DNA of 64,000 nt from Aeromonas encheleia (GTDB lineage Bacteria > Pseudomonadota > Gammaproteobacteria > Enterobacterales > Aeromonadaceae), in NCBI RefSeq assembly GCF_900637545.1, contig NZ_LR134376.1, positions 1,507,001 to 1,571,000 on the forward strand, given 5' to 3'. Made by a program: the position numbers and the translations under genes. Shown piece after piece: positions 26,157 to 34,758 of the stretch. The notes below the pieces were generated by a model. The model was not told where the DNA came from. It worked only from the letters and a program-made list of their open reading frames with translations, and ran no database searches. The stretch's first letter is position 1; every line of letters begins with the position of its first letter.

Positions 26157-26300
26157 GGCAGCCTTAAGGCTTGCCGCGATGTGCGCACAGAGGGTCTGGC
26201 AGCGATGGAAGCTAACCGCCGCAAGGCAGGTTGCTTTCAAGCTTCCAGCAGGCAAGCCTTGGCTTGCCACTGTGTGCAATAGATGGTCTGGATGTGATTG
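26157..26300 (+). repeat. Duplicated stem-loop elements in the speA leader
   Basis: Two related segments at an offset of 94: GGCAGCCTTAAGGCTTGCC (26157-26175) and GGCAAGCCTTGGCTTGCC (26251-26268), each a short inverted repeat, each followed by TGTG(C/T)G and then GGTCTGG. Between them GGAAGCT (26207-26213) pairs with AGCTTCC (26240-26246). Together they predict three consecutive hairpins ending about 50 bp before the speA start. Confidence 0.6.
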
Positions 26301-26348
26301 AGGGTAACGAAGGCGGCCTACTGGCCGCTCATTTGCGAGGCATAGCCC

Positions 26349-28250
26349 ATGACTAACTGGTCCAGCAAGGACTCCTTGAAGGTCTACAACGTTCCCTACT
26401 GGGGTGCGGGTTTTTTCAATATCAATGACGCCGGTCATGTGACCGTCGCCCCCGACAAGTCACGCCCTGACGCGCATATCGTCATCTCCGATGCCATCGA
26501 ACAGTTGCGCCAGTCCGGGCTGACCACCCCCGTGTTGCTGCGTTTCCCCGACATCCTCAAGAGCCGGGTCGATGCGCTGTTCAACGCCTTCGGTCAGGCC
26601 ATCGAGAAGTCAGGCTATGAAGGGGATTACCTCTGCGTTTACCCGATCAAGGTAAACCAGCAGCGTCGCGTCATCGAGACCATCAGCCAGTCCTACAGTG
26701 ACAAGCCGCGGCTTGGGCTGGAAGCGGGCTCCAAACCGGAGCTGTTGGCCGTGCTGTCCCATCACCATGAGCAAGGCTCGGTGATCGTCTGCAACGGTTA
26801 CAAGGACCGCGAATACATCCGCCACGCCCTGTTGGGCAACCTGATGGGCCACAAGGTCTACATAGTGGTGGAGAAGCCCTCCGAGCTGGAAATGGTGTTG
26901 GACGAGTCAGCTCGCCTCAACATCAAGCCCAACATCGGGGTGCGTGCCAAGCTCGCTTCCACCGGCTCCGGCATGTGGGAATCGAGCGGCGGCTCCATGT
27001 CCAAGTTCGGCCTCTCCGCCTCCCAGATCCTGGCGCTGGTCGAGCGCCTGCGCAGCCTGGGCAAGCTCGATTGCCTGCAACTGCTGCACTTCCACCTCGG
27101 CTCCCAGATCGCCAACATCCGTGACATCCAGGGCGGTATCCGCGAGTGCGGCCGCTTCTATTCCGAGTTGCGTCGCTTAGGGGTGCCCATCGATGTGGTC
27201 GACGTCGGCGGTGGTTTGGGTGTGGACTATGAGGGCACCCGCTCCCAGAGCCACTGCTCCGCCAACTACAGCCTGTCCGAGTACGCCAACAACGTGGTGT
27301 GGGGCATCGGTGATGTCTGCCGCGAGTTTGACCTGCCGCATCCGACCATCATCAGCGAGTCCGGCCGTGCCCTGACCGCTCACCACGCCGTGCTGGTCAC
27401 CAATCTGATTGGTGCCGAAGGGGTGGAGATGAGCGACATCAGCGCGCCGGATGAAGACGCACCGACCATTCTGCAGAACATGTGGAAGGGCTGGCTGGAC
27501 CTGCGCAGCGAAGATCCCTCCCTGCTGGAGATCTTCCACGACTCGGTGGCGGATCTGGGCGATGTGAACACCCAGTACACCATGGGCCTGCTCAATCTGG
27601 AGCAACGTGCCTGGGCCGAGATGCTGCACCAGAACACCTGTCTGGCGCTCAAAGAGCTGCTCAACCCGGTCAACCGCAACCACCGCGCCCTGGCCGACGA
27701 GCTCTCCGAGAAGCTGGCCGACAAGTGCTTCGCCAACTTCTCCCTGTTCCAGTCCCTGCCGGATGCCTGGGGCATAGGTCAGGTGTTCCCGGTGATGCCG
27801 CTGACCGGGCTCGAGCGTCCGCTCACCCGCCGTGGCATCCTGATGGACATCACCTGTGACTCCGATGGTCAGGTCGAACACTATGTCGACGGTCTGGGGG
27901 TCGAGAGCACGCTGCCGATGCCGGAGTACGCCGAGAACGAAGTGTGCCACGTCGGCTTCTTCCTGGTCGGTGCCTACCAGGAGATCCTGGGGGATCTGCA
28001 CAACCTGTTCGGTGACACCCACTGCGCGGAAGTGTGGCTCGACGAGGAAGGCAAGATGGACATTCGCAACGTGGTGCGCGGCGACACCGTCGACCAGCTG
28101 CTGCGTTACGTCAACATAGACCCGTCCGTCATTCGCGAGAACTACCAGCGCATCGTCTCCCACCCGGCGCTGGACGATGCGACCCGCAAGGCCCTGCTCG
28201 ACGAGCTGGAGCTGGGTCTGCAAGGTTACGCCTATCTGGAAGACGAATAA
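26349..28250 (+). CDS. speA: Biosynthetic arginine decarboxylase
   Basis: PLP enzyme making agmatine from arginine, the first step of the agmatine route to putrescine. The 633-residue length fits SpeA. Seen: YPIKVNQQRRVIET with the PLP-binding Lys, LGLEAGSKPEL, NIGVRAKL, GGSMSKFGLS, LLHFHLGSQI, DVGGGLGVDYEG and SESGRALTAHHAV. Preceded by an unusually long leader (see promoter, leader peptide and hairpin entries); no speB follows here. A strong terminator lies just after the stop. Confidence 0.97.
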   Translation: MTNWSSKDSLKVYNVPYWGAGFFNINDAGHVTVAPDKSRPDAHIVISDAIEQLRQSGLTTPVLLRFPDILKSRVDALFNAFGQAIEKSGYEGDYLCVYPIKVNQQRRVIETISQSYSDKPRLGLEAGSKPELLAVLSHHHEQGSVIVCNGYKDREYIRHALLGNLMGHKVYIVVEKPSELEMVLDESARLNIKPNIGVRAKLASTGSGMWESSGGSMSKFGLSASQILALVERLRSLGKLDCLQLLHFHLGSQIANIRDIQGGIRECGRFYSELRRLGVPIDVVDVGGGLGVDYEGTRSQSHCSANYSLSEYANNVVWGIGDVCREFDLPHPTIISESGRALTAHHAVLVTNLIGAEGVEMSDISAPDEDAPTILQNMWKGWLDLRSEDPSLLEIFHDSVADLGDVNTQYTMGLLNLEQRAWAEMLHQNTCLALKELLNPVNRNHRALADELSEKLADKCFANFSLFQSLPDAWGIGQVFPVMPLTGLERPLTRRGILMDITCDSDGQVEHYVDGLGVESTLPMPEYAENEVCHVGFFLVGAYQEILGDLHNLFGDTHCAEVWLDEEGKMDIRNVVRGDTVDQLLRYVNIDPSVIRENYQRIVSHPALDDATRKALLDELELGLQGYAYLEDE

Positions 28251-28282
28251 GCCTCTGGCTTGTTCCCCGCATAGCGGGATTA

Positions 28283-28312
28283 AAAAACGGCGCCTTCGGG
28301 CGCCGTTTTTGT
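28283..28312 (+). terminator. Terminator of speA
   Basis: AAAACGGCGCC (28284-28294) and GGCGCCGTTTT (28299-28309) around a TTCG tetraloop, followed by more T. Confidence 0.95.
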
Positions 28313-28365
28313 TTCGCATTTAGCGGGAAAAAGCTGCTATATAAAATTATGACGCCAACATTGAC

Positions 28366-29466
28366 TCATCCCACGTTAGCCAAGCGTGGTCGGTAATCAT
28401 ATTCGTCTTTGTTTCTATCTTGCCTGAATGCGTGCTTAAGTAGCACCAGTGCGACACCCATCATCCCACCAAGCATAGTGGCCAAGACAACGATCAGCGG
28501 GCGTTTCGGCTTGTCTCTCGTTAGCGGTTGGCTCGGGGTATCCAGATAAGAGAATGGACGAAACTCTAACTTATTAAGGTTGATATCTTTTAACCTGTTA
28601 AGCTGTACATTCAATTCCATGATCTCCGGCATATACTCTTCAGGCTTTAGTGACTTAAGGATGGCCAATTTTTTAGCTAACCCGTCTTTGCCGAGGGTAA
28701 TAGGGAAGCGATCACCATAGCTGAAGTTTTCCAATGGCTTATTCACCCCGGCAGCATTGGCAATGCTCATGCTGTAATCAATGTTCTCTATCTCTCCTGC
28801 CAGATTGCGCTGTGCATCCTCTGTTCTCATCTTTATTCTTAGTTTGAGCGTACTGAGTTGGCTATTTTTATTATTTTCTAAAATATCGAGTAACTCTTCG
28901 CTTTGTAATAAAATGATATAATTTATATATCCTGTCAGCAGCGATAAGGCATCCTCTTTTTTAAAAAAAGAAAAAGAAAGGTGTATGCCTGGCTGCTCAC
29001 CCTTCTTGTCTGCAGGTTCGATCGTCATCCACTCAGACCATGTTCTTAACAAACGTTGCTGCGCCAACGAGTCTAATTTATTCTCTACAATATACTCTTT
29101 AAATTGAGAGGTGTTTTGTAAAAAATCGCTGATATTATCGTAAGACTTAAACTCTAGTAAAAAGTCATTGTAGATAGAGTTATTATTCTTAGCGCCGGCT
29201 AATCCTTGTATTTCAAGGGCGGCTCTTAGCCGATCAAGCTCCAGAGTATCTCGTTGCTTAGGTTGATATATGGTTGCATTAGCTGTCCACTGTTCGGGAG
29301 CCACTACGGCATATAATAATCCGATACAACCACAGATAAAGGTTACAAGAAGAATGCGGTACTTCTTCTTCCATAATAAGATAGTCAGTTCAACAAGATC
29401 TATTTCATCATTGAGTGGTTTGCTATTTATGCTGTAATTGATTGCATTGTTATTTTTGTTGCTCAT
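28366..29466 (-). CDS. wzz: Wzz-family O-antigen/polysaccharide chain length determinant
   Basis: Inner-membrane protein that sets polysaccharide chain length with the Wzy polymerase. The 366-residue protein has a cytoplasmic N terminus with EIDLVELTILLWKKK, membrane segment 1 (about 37-55), a large helical periplasmic domain, and a C-terminal proline-rich PSQPLTRDKPKRPL followed by segment 2 (about 330-348). The gene is clearly AT-richer than its surroundings and uses many AT-ending codons, which suggests acquisition. No other O-antigen genes are nearby. The longer periplasmic domain suggests a very-long-chain (FepE-like) or atypical form; uncertain. Confidence 0.88.
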   Translation of the reverse strand: MSNKNNNAINYSINSKPLNDEIDLVELTILLWKKKYRILLVTFICGCIGLLYAVVAPEQWTANATIYQPKQRDTLELDRLRAALEIQGLAGAKNNNSIYNDFLLEFKSYDNISDFLQNTSQFKEYIVENKLDSLAQQRLLRTWSEWMTIEPADKKGEQPGIHLSFSFFKKEDALSLLTGYINYIILLQSEELLDILENNKNSQLSTLKLRIKMRTEDAQRNLAGEIENIDYSMSIANAAGVNKPLENFSYGDRFPITLGKDGLAKKLAILKSLKPEEYMPEIMELNVQLNRLKDINLNKLEFRPFSYLDTPSQPLTRDKPKRPLIVVLATMLGGMMGVALVLLKHAFRQDRNKDEYDYRPRLANVG

Positions 29467-29578
29467 TGTTCAACTGGTCAATATTTGTCGTAGGTGCTCT
29501 TTTATACTGTATTTTTGACTTTCTTTCATCCGCTTATTTATTACTTTTAGATGAAAAAAATAGATGGCATCGGTCTTT
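29467..29578 (-). promoter_or_regulatory. Upstream region of wzz
   Basis: AT-rich. On the minus strand a TATAAA-like -10 sits in CAGTATAAAAG (near 29497-29507) with a GATGAA element about 18 bases before it. A weak candidate promoter between the 11-bp repeats and the gene. Confidence 0.35.
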
Positions 29579-29653
29579 GTGTTTATTTAATGTTTATTTA
29601 ATGTTTATTTAATGTTTATTTAATGTTTATTTAATGTTTATTTAATGTTTTAT
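29579..29653. repeat. 11-bp tandem repeat upstream of wzz
   Basis: GTTTATTTAAT occurs six times head to tail from 29581 to 29646 without a mismatch, then GTTTTAT. It lies about 115 bp upstream of the wzz start. The period equals about one DNA helical turn and the sequence is pure A/T apart from one G per unit. Confidence 0.95.
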
Positions 29654-29806
29654 CTTCGGGCTGTTTTGATGGGTAGTGGTGTTCTTGGTGTGAGCTTGTG
29701 TAATGGCGCCCCATTTATAAAGACTGACGCAGCAATCTGTACTCTCGCTTTCTGGGAATGCACTGTCCGAGTTATTGGATGATAGATACCGGCCATTCTC
29801 TTGTTG

Positions 29807-30097
29807 TTAATGCCTTCTTTTACGGCCCAACAGAGACTTGCCAATCACCACCAGGAGGCTGAAGACGGCATAGATGGCGTTGGACTGGGCATATTCCTCC
29901 GCCACATAGGTGAAGTTGGATCTGTACTTCTCCACCGCCTCCGCCGGGGTGTTGGCGTAGATGAAATCGTCCTCCACCTCGAAGCCCTGGGCCAGCAGCG
30001 CGTTCCTCTCCAGGGTAAAGGTGGGAGAGTCGGCATCGAGATAGGTATAACTCTGCCGGTTGGATGCCGGTATGGTGAGAAACTGGTACTTCGCCAT
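29807..30097 (-). CDS. Small protein with C-terminal membrane segment
   Basis: Not recognised. 96 residues from ATG 30097, which has a GAGG box six bases upstream; an ATG four codons earlier lacks one. A soluble N-terminal part (YQFLTIPASNRQSYTYLDADS, key part AKYQFLTIP) with acidic residues is followed by one hydrophobic helix near the end (IYAVFSLLVVIGKSLLG) and a basic tail GRKRRH, the pattern of a tail-anchored inner-membrane protein. The 160 bp between it and the 11-bp repeats hold nothing convincing. Confidence 0.65.
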   Translation of the reverse strand: MAKYQFLTIPASNRQSYTYLDADSPTFTLERNALLAQGFEVEDDFIYANTPAEAVEKYRSNFTYVAEEYAQSNAIYAVFSLLVVIGKSLLGRKRRH

Positions 30098-30339
30098 GGG
30101 CTGCCTCATTTGAATGGCTCGATCCGATCGCCCCTCCTTATCACGCCGCTGCTGTTATGGAGAAGGTCAATAAAGGTTCGTACGGGTCTTTTGATGGCCC
30201 AGCCTAACCAGACGGCCGAGGCGGCGTAATGACCATCTGGGTTGCCACTGGCGGGGATGGGTTCCGGTATGGGTCCTCGTCTCTGTTATCATCCCGACCA
30301 GCCTCTTTCCCCTCTTTCTTTGACCTCACAGGAGAACCC

Positions 30340-30927
30340 ATGTCTCGCATCATCTATCTGCTGCGCCACGGCCAGACCCGTTACAACGCCGAGCAGCGGC
30401 TACAGGGGCGCTGCAACTCGGATCTGACCGCTAGAGGAGAGGCGCAGGCCATCGCCATGGGGACCCGTCTGCGCGAACAGTTGAGCGACCCCGCCAGCTG
30501 GACTGTCTATGCCAGCCCCCTCGGCCGTACCCGGCAGACGGCGCAGCTGGTGTGCCAGCAGCTTGGGCTCGACAGCGAGCGCATCGTCTGGGACGAGCGG
30601 CTGGTGGAGCTGGGCATGGGGGAGTGGGAGAGTTGCCGGGTGCCGGATCTGCTGGAAGATCATCCCGAACTCGATATCAGCAAGCCGGACTGGTATCTGC
30701 AGGCCCCCGCCGGGGAGGACTTTCACAGCATCCAGCGCCGGGCCCAGGGCTGGCTGATGGATCCCGCCACTGCCGAGCGTGCCATCGTCATCTCCCACGG
30801 CCTGCTTGGCGCCATGCTGCGCGGCGCCTATGCCGATCTCGACTATGCCACCACCTGGCGCCAAGAGCTGCCACAGGATGCCTTCTTCAAGCTCAGCGGC
30901 GGCCGGATCGAACGCATTCAGTGCTAA
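30340..30927 (+). CDS. Histidine phosphatase (phosphoglycerate mutase-like) family protein
   Basis: 195 residues from ATG 30340 (GGAGAA box; the frame is open 37 codons further but unsupported). RHGQT near the N terminus carries the phospho-accepting His; LVELGMGEWE supplies the acid, and VISHGLLG the second His. Broad-specificity phosphatases and cobalamin-pathway CobC proteins share this pattern, so the substrate is open. No operon partner. Confidence 0.88.
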   Translation: MSRIIYLLRHGQTRYNAEQRLQGRCNSDLTARGEAQAIAMGTRLREQLSDPASWTVYASPLGRTRQTAQLVCQQLGLDSERIVWDERLVELGMGEWESCRVPDLLEDHPELDISKPDWYLQAPAGEDFHSIQRRAQGWLMDPATAERAIVISHGLLGAMLRGAYADLDYATTWRQELPQDAFFKLSGGRIERIQC

Positions 30928-31207
30928 GCCCCGATGAGCCTTCCCCCGTGGGTGAGACCCATTGGCATGTGGAGCGTTGGGTTACTCCGGGATGAGCCGC
31001 GCAATATTCTGGTAAAGCACGGCCTTCGAACCATGCTTGCCGAGGATGGTGATAACACACAAGAGTCGGGACATTTGGTAGTTTGACCCGTTACCAGATT
31101 GCCCATGTTCTAGATAACTAAGCTCTGTTTCCCACGCAATGGCACAGTTTCCCGCGATGGCGCCGGTTATGATGGAGGCTGGATATTGTGGCAAGGGGGG
31201 AAGAATC
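30928..31207. other. Intergenic stretch, 280 bp
   Basis: Between the histidine phosphatase and VOC genes. No convincing gene, repeat or terminator seen. A short plus-strand frame near 30990-31085 and an opposing minus-strand frame to 31251 have no recognisable product. Confidence 0.4.
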
Positions 31208-31576
31208 ATGATCAGCCATATCGACCATCTGGTATTGACGGTCAGCGACATAGATCGCTCGGTCGCGTTTTACAGCGGTGCATTCAAGATGGAGGCCATC
31301 AGCTTCGGGGCGGGGCGGCGGGCGCTGCGCTTTGGCAACCAGAAGATCAACCTGCAACTGCTGGGGCAGGAGCCGCGTAATCGGGCCTGTGTCGGCTCTG
31401 GGGATCTCTGCCTCATCACCCGCTGGCCCCTGGACCTGGTCATGGCCCAGCTCACCAGTCACGGGGTCGAGATAGTGGAGGGGCCCGTCACCAAGTCCGG
31501 GGCCTGCGGGCCCATAGAGTCGGTCTACTGCCTGGATCCGGACCAGAACCTTATCGAGATCAGTTGCTACCTCTGA
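31208..31576 (+). CDS. VOC (glyoxalase/dioxygenase) family protein
   Basis: 122-residue single vicinal-oxygen-chelate unit: HIDHLVLTVSDIDRSVAFYSGAF (key part DHLVLTVSD), RALRFGNQKINLQ, DLCLIT and a C-terminal CLDPDQNLIEISCY with the metal-ligand Glu. Start ATG 31208 has a strong GGGGG-AA box; longer starts lack support. Substrate unknown; similar proteins are annotated as 'VOC family virulence protein'. A terminator follows. Confidence 0.88.
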   Translation: MISHIDHLVLTVSDIDRSVAFYSGAFKMEAISFGAGRRALRFGNQKINLQLLGQEPRNRACVGSGDLCLITRWPLDLVMAQLTSHGVEIVEGPVTKSGACGPIESVYCLDPDQNLIEISCYL

Positions 31577-31621
31577 GCCGAGGTGCGGCGCCCTGAATGA
31601 CAGGGAGCGGCCAAGGCGTAA

Positions 31622-31656
31622 ACAACACGGCAGCCCTGGGGCTGCCGTGTTGTGTT
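31622..31656. terminator. Terminator between VOC gene and gdhA
   Basis: AACACGGCAGCCC pairs with GGGCTGCCGTGTT (stem spanning 31625-31651), followed by GTGTTT; usable from both sides. Confidence 0.8.
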
Positions 31657-31697
31657 TGGGTGCTTGAGGCATCGGCCCTAAGCCATTCCCCGCAGTA

Positions 31698-33044
31698 TTA
31701 GCAGACTCCCTGCGCCAGCATGGCATCGGCCACCTTGACGAAGCCGGCGATGTTGGCGCCGCTCTCGTAGTTCACATGGCCCTCCTCGTCCTGGCCGTAG
31801 CGCACGCAGGTGGCGTGGATGCTGGTCATGATCCCCTTGAGACGGGCATCCACCTCTTCCCGGCTCCAGCCGAGGCGCTGGGCGTTCTGGCTCATCTCGA
31901 GCCCGGAGGTGGCGACGCCCCCCGCGTTGGCGGCCTTACCTGGCGCAAACAGCACTTTGGCAGCGTGGAAGGCCTGGATGGCGGCGGCGCTGCTCGGCAT
32001 GTTGGCACCCTCGGCCACCAGCAGCACACCGCCCGCGATGAGCGCGGCGGCATCCTCTGCATCCAGCTCGTTCTGGGTGGCGCAGGGCAGGGCGACCTGG
32101 GTCGGCAGGTGCCAGGGGGTGCGGCCGGTGAAGAACTCCAGCCCAAGCTCATGGGCGTAATCCGCGACCCGCTTGCGCTGCTCGTTCTTGAGCTCCATCA
32201 GGCGTGCCAGCTTGTCGGGGGTGAAACCGTCCGGATCATAGACGGTGCCGCCGGAATCGGAGGCGGTGATGACCCGGGCGCCGAGCGCCATCGCCTTCTC
32301 GATGGCGTATTGCGCCACGTTGCCCGAGCCCGACACCGACACCGTCATGCCGGCCAGGGACTGGCCACGGTGGGCCAGAGTGGCCTCGACGAAGTAGAGC
32401 AGGCCATAGCCGGTGGCCTCCGGGCGGATCAGGCTGCCGCCAAAGGAGAGCCCCTTGCCGGTGAAGACGCACTCGGCGCTGTTGGTGAGCTTCTTCATCA
32501 TGCCCGCCATGTAGCTCACCTCGCGCCCACCCACGCCGATGTCACCGGCCGGCACGTCGGTATTGGCCCCCAGGTGGCGATAGAGCTCCAGCATCAGCGC
32601 CTGGCAGAAGCGCATCACTTCCCCCTCGCTCTTGCCCTTGGGATCGAAATCGCTGCCACCCTTGCCGCCACCCATGGGCAGGGTGGTGAGGGCGTTCTTG
32701 AAGGTCTGCTCGAAGGCCAGGAATTTGAGCACCGAGAGATCCACCGAGGGGTGGAAGCGCATGCCGCCTTTGAAGGGACCTATAGCCGAGCTGTGCTGGA
32801 TGCGGTAGCCGCGGTTCACCCGCACCTGGCCCCGATCATCCACCCAGCTGACGCGAAACTGAATGAGTCGCTCCGGCTCCACCAGTCGCTCCAGCAGGCC
32901 GTGTTGCAGGTAACGGGGGTGGCGCTCGATGAAAGGCCAGATGGAGGCAACCACCTCGCTCACCGCCTGAATGAACTCCGGCTGATGGGCATTGCGCTGG
33001 GCCACCTGGTCGAGAAACGCCGCCTGGGAGAGGGAATGACTCAT
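31698..33044 (-). CDS. gdhA: NADP-specific glutamate dehydrogenase
   Basis: Assimilates ammonia by reductive amination of 2-oxoglutarate to glutamate. The 448-residue length fits hexameric GdhA. Seen: QHSSAIGPFKGGMRFHPSV, PMGGGKGGSDFDPKGKS with the catalytic Lys, DVPAGDIGVGGREVSYM, and the nucleotide-binding SGSGNVAQYAIEKA. Start has an AGGAG box. The 600-bp region to rluF holds its promoter. Confidence 0.97.
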   Translation of the reverse strand: MSHSLSQAAFLDQVAQRNAHQPEFIQAVSEVVASIWPFIERHPRYLQHGLLERLVEPERLIQFRVSWVDDRGQVRVNRGYRIQHSSAIGPFKGGMRFHPSVDLSVLKFLAFEQTFKNALTTLPMGGGKGGSDFDPKGKSEGEVMRFCQALMLELYRHLGANTDVPAGDIGVGGREVSYMAGMMKKLTNSAECVFTGKGLSFGGSLIRPEATGYGLLYFVEATLAHRGQSLAGMTVSVSGSGNVAQYAIEKAMALGARVITASDSGGTVYDPDGFTPDKLARLMELKNEQRKRVADYAHELGLEFFTGRTPWHLPTQVALPCATQNELDAEDAAALIAGGVLLVAEGANMPSSAAAIQAFHAAKVLFAPGKAANAGGVATSGLEMSQNAQRLGWSREEVDARLKGIMTSIHATCVRYGQDEEGHVNYESGANIAGFVKVADAMLAQGVC

Positions 33045-33651
33045 CTGTAACTCCTGTAGTGAAAGATCATATTGGCGTCATGCCAGAGAAGGGATCATGG
33101 CCCGCATTCAGATTTATGTTCGAGTTAGAAAGTGAATACGGATAAAAATTTGTTCAACAACAATGGCTGCCGACAATCACGAGCTGGCGCCCGTCATGGC
33201 CGAAACAGGTATAATAATTTGCGCCGCTGAAAATCTTTTTATGCATTTTTGTTAAATAAATAGCAAGTGATAGTTCTCTCTTTCCGGTCTGGAGCGCCAG
33301 CTAGTCTCTCGGCAGGTTTCGGTCGGCGCCCTTACTTGTGTCACCACCCGGCTTGGGGTAGGGTTTGGCCCGCGCGAGGAACCAAGGCACGCCGATCGGC
33401 AGGGGCAAAGATGGCTTGGCGAACAGGGATGGATGGGGCCGACGGCGACGGCCTGAGGCGGCCGGGCGCAACTATCCGGCGTATGGCGCGGGGCAATATG
33501 CTACTGTAGCGGCGTTTTTTTGGTGAATGCGCAGGCTTTGCCTTTTTTGAAGATGCTTTTTGCAGATGGAATGGTATGCAGACTAACCCGATGACGACCC
33601 GGCTGACCCAGTCGACGACCCTCTTCAACCCAATACTCTGGCAGGTGACCC
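33045..33651. promoter_or_regulatory. Long gdhA/rluF divergent intergenic region
   Basis: 607 bp. TATAAT at 33210-33215 is a good -10 facing rluF, with only a poor -35. TTGTTCAACAACAA (about 33152-33165) is a short dyad near the gdhA side. From 33240 to 33650 there is no convincing gene; an 80-codon frame at 33267 has odd composition and no ribosome binding site. The leader of rluF would be over 400 nt if the -10 at 33210 is used. Confidence 0.35.
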
Positions 33652-34686
33652 ATGCTGGCTGATGAATCCATGCGCCTTAACAAGTACATCAGCGAGAGCG
33701 GCATCTGCTCGCGCCGTGAGGCCGATCGCTTCATCGAGCAGGGCCAGGTCTTCATCAACGGCAAGCGGGCCGGGATAGGGGACCAGGTGTTCGCCGGGGA
33801 TCTGGTCAAGGTCAACGGTCAGGCGATCGAGGCGCGGGAGGCCGACAGCCTGGTGTTCATCGTGCTCAACAAGCCGGTGGGCATAGTCTCCACAACGGAG
33901 GCGGGGGAGAAGGACAACATAGTCGACTTCGTCAACCACAGCACCCGCATCTTCCCCATAGGCCGGCTCGACAAGGACTCCCAGGGGCTGATCTTCCTGA
34001 CCAACCACGGCGATCTGGTCAACAAGATCCTGCGGGCGGGCAACGATCACGAGAAAGAGTATCTGGTGACCGTCGACAAGCCGGTGACCGACGAGTTTAT
34101 CCGGGGCATGGGTGCCGGGGTGCCGATCCTCGGCGCCGTCACCAAGAAGTGCAAGGTGAAGAGAGAGGCGCCCTTCGTGTTCCGCATCACCCTGGTGCAG
34201 GGGCTGAACCGCCAGATCCGCCGCATGTGCGAACACTTCGGCTTCGAGGTCACCAAGCTCGAGCGCGTCCGCATCATGAACGTCAGCCTCAAGGGACTGC
34301 CGGTGGGGGAGTGGCGGGATCTCACCGATGACGAGCTGATCGAGCTGTTCAAGCTGATCGAGGACTCCTCCTCCGAGGTGAAGCCGGCCAAGGGGGAGAA
34401 ACCCAAGGCGGCCGGCGCTCAGGGCGCCAAGGTCCAAGCGGGTCAGAATGGCAAACCGGCGCTGGGCAAGAAGCCGCGCCGGGATGATGATCACGAGATA
34501 GGCGGGCGTCCCAATGTGCCGGGCCCCGCGGCGTTCGAGAACAAGGGCCCCGCAGGCAAGGGGACTGTTGGCAAAGGTGGCGCAGGAAAAGCCGCCGCAG
34601 GTAAAGGTGCGTCCAACAAGGGCGGCAAACCCGCCGCGGCCAAACCGCGTTCCAACCAGGCCGGACGGCAGAAGAAGGGGCGCTAA
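33652..34686 (+). CDS. rluF: 23S rRNA pseudouridine synthase RluF-like, with long basic tail
   Basis: Modifies a uridine of 23S rRNA (U2604 in E. coli RluF). In 344 residues: N-terminal S4 RNA-binding domain ([19 protein letters not shown], about 8-26), then the synthase domain with the catalytic Asp in [12 protein letters not shown] (about 103-114), [10 protein letters not shown] and [14 protein letters not shown]. Residues from about 242 form a low-complexity Lys/Gly/Ala tail with several GKG(x)xGK units, likely unfolded and RNA-binding. The exact target nucleotide is inferred from similarity only. Confidence 0.9.
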   Translation: MLADESMRLNKYISESGICSRREADRFIEQGQVFINGKRAGIGDQVFAGDLVKVNGQAIEAREADSLVFIVLNKPVGIVSTTEAGEKDNIVDFVNHSTRIFPIGRLDKDSQGLIFLTNHGDLVNKILRAGNDHEKEYLVTVDKPVTDEFIRGMGAGVPILGAVTKKCKVKREAPFVFRITLVQGLNRQIRRMCEHFGFEVTKLERVRIMNVSLKGLPVGEWRDLTDDELIELFKLIEDSSSEVKPAKGEKPKAAGAQGAKVQAGQNGKPALGKKPRRDDDHEIGGRPNVPGPAAFENKGPAGKGTVGKGGAGKAAAGKGASNKGGKPAAAKPRSNQAGRQKKGR

Positions 34687-34725
34687 CAGGCCCCGCTGAC
34701 TCGTGCCAGCCCAGCTTGCACTCCC

Positions 34726-34758
34726 CAATACACCGGCCCTAGGCCGGTGTATTGCTTT
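34726..34758. terminator. Bidirectional terminator, overlapping the MFS gene end
   Basis: CAATACACCGGCC (34726-34738) and GGCCGGTGTATTG (34742-34754) are exact complements around CTA, then CTTT. The right arm includes the last codons of the minus-strand MFS gene. Confidence 0.85.

Noticed and set aside
26029-26301. 90-codon frame in the speA leader
   Set aside because: No ribosome binding site, covers the hairpin repeats, no recognisable protein; structured RNA is a better explanation.
29579-29653. CRISPR array
   Set aside because: The 11-bp units are contiguous with no spacers; a simple tandem repeat.
29650-29844. 64-codon minus-strand frame next to the 11-bp repeats
   Set aside because: Overlaps the end of the 96-residue gene and has no family or good start; considered noise.
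33267-33509. 80-codon frame between gdhA and rluF
   Set aside because: No ribosome binding site, Arg/Gly-rich odd composition, no family.
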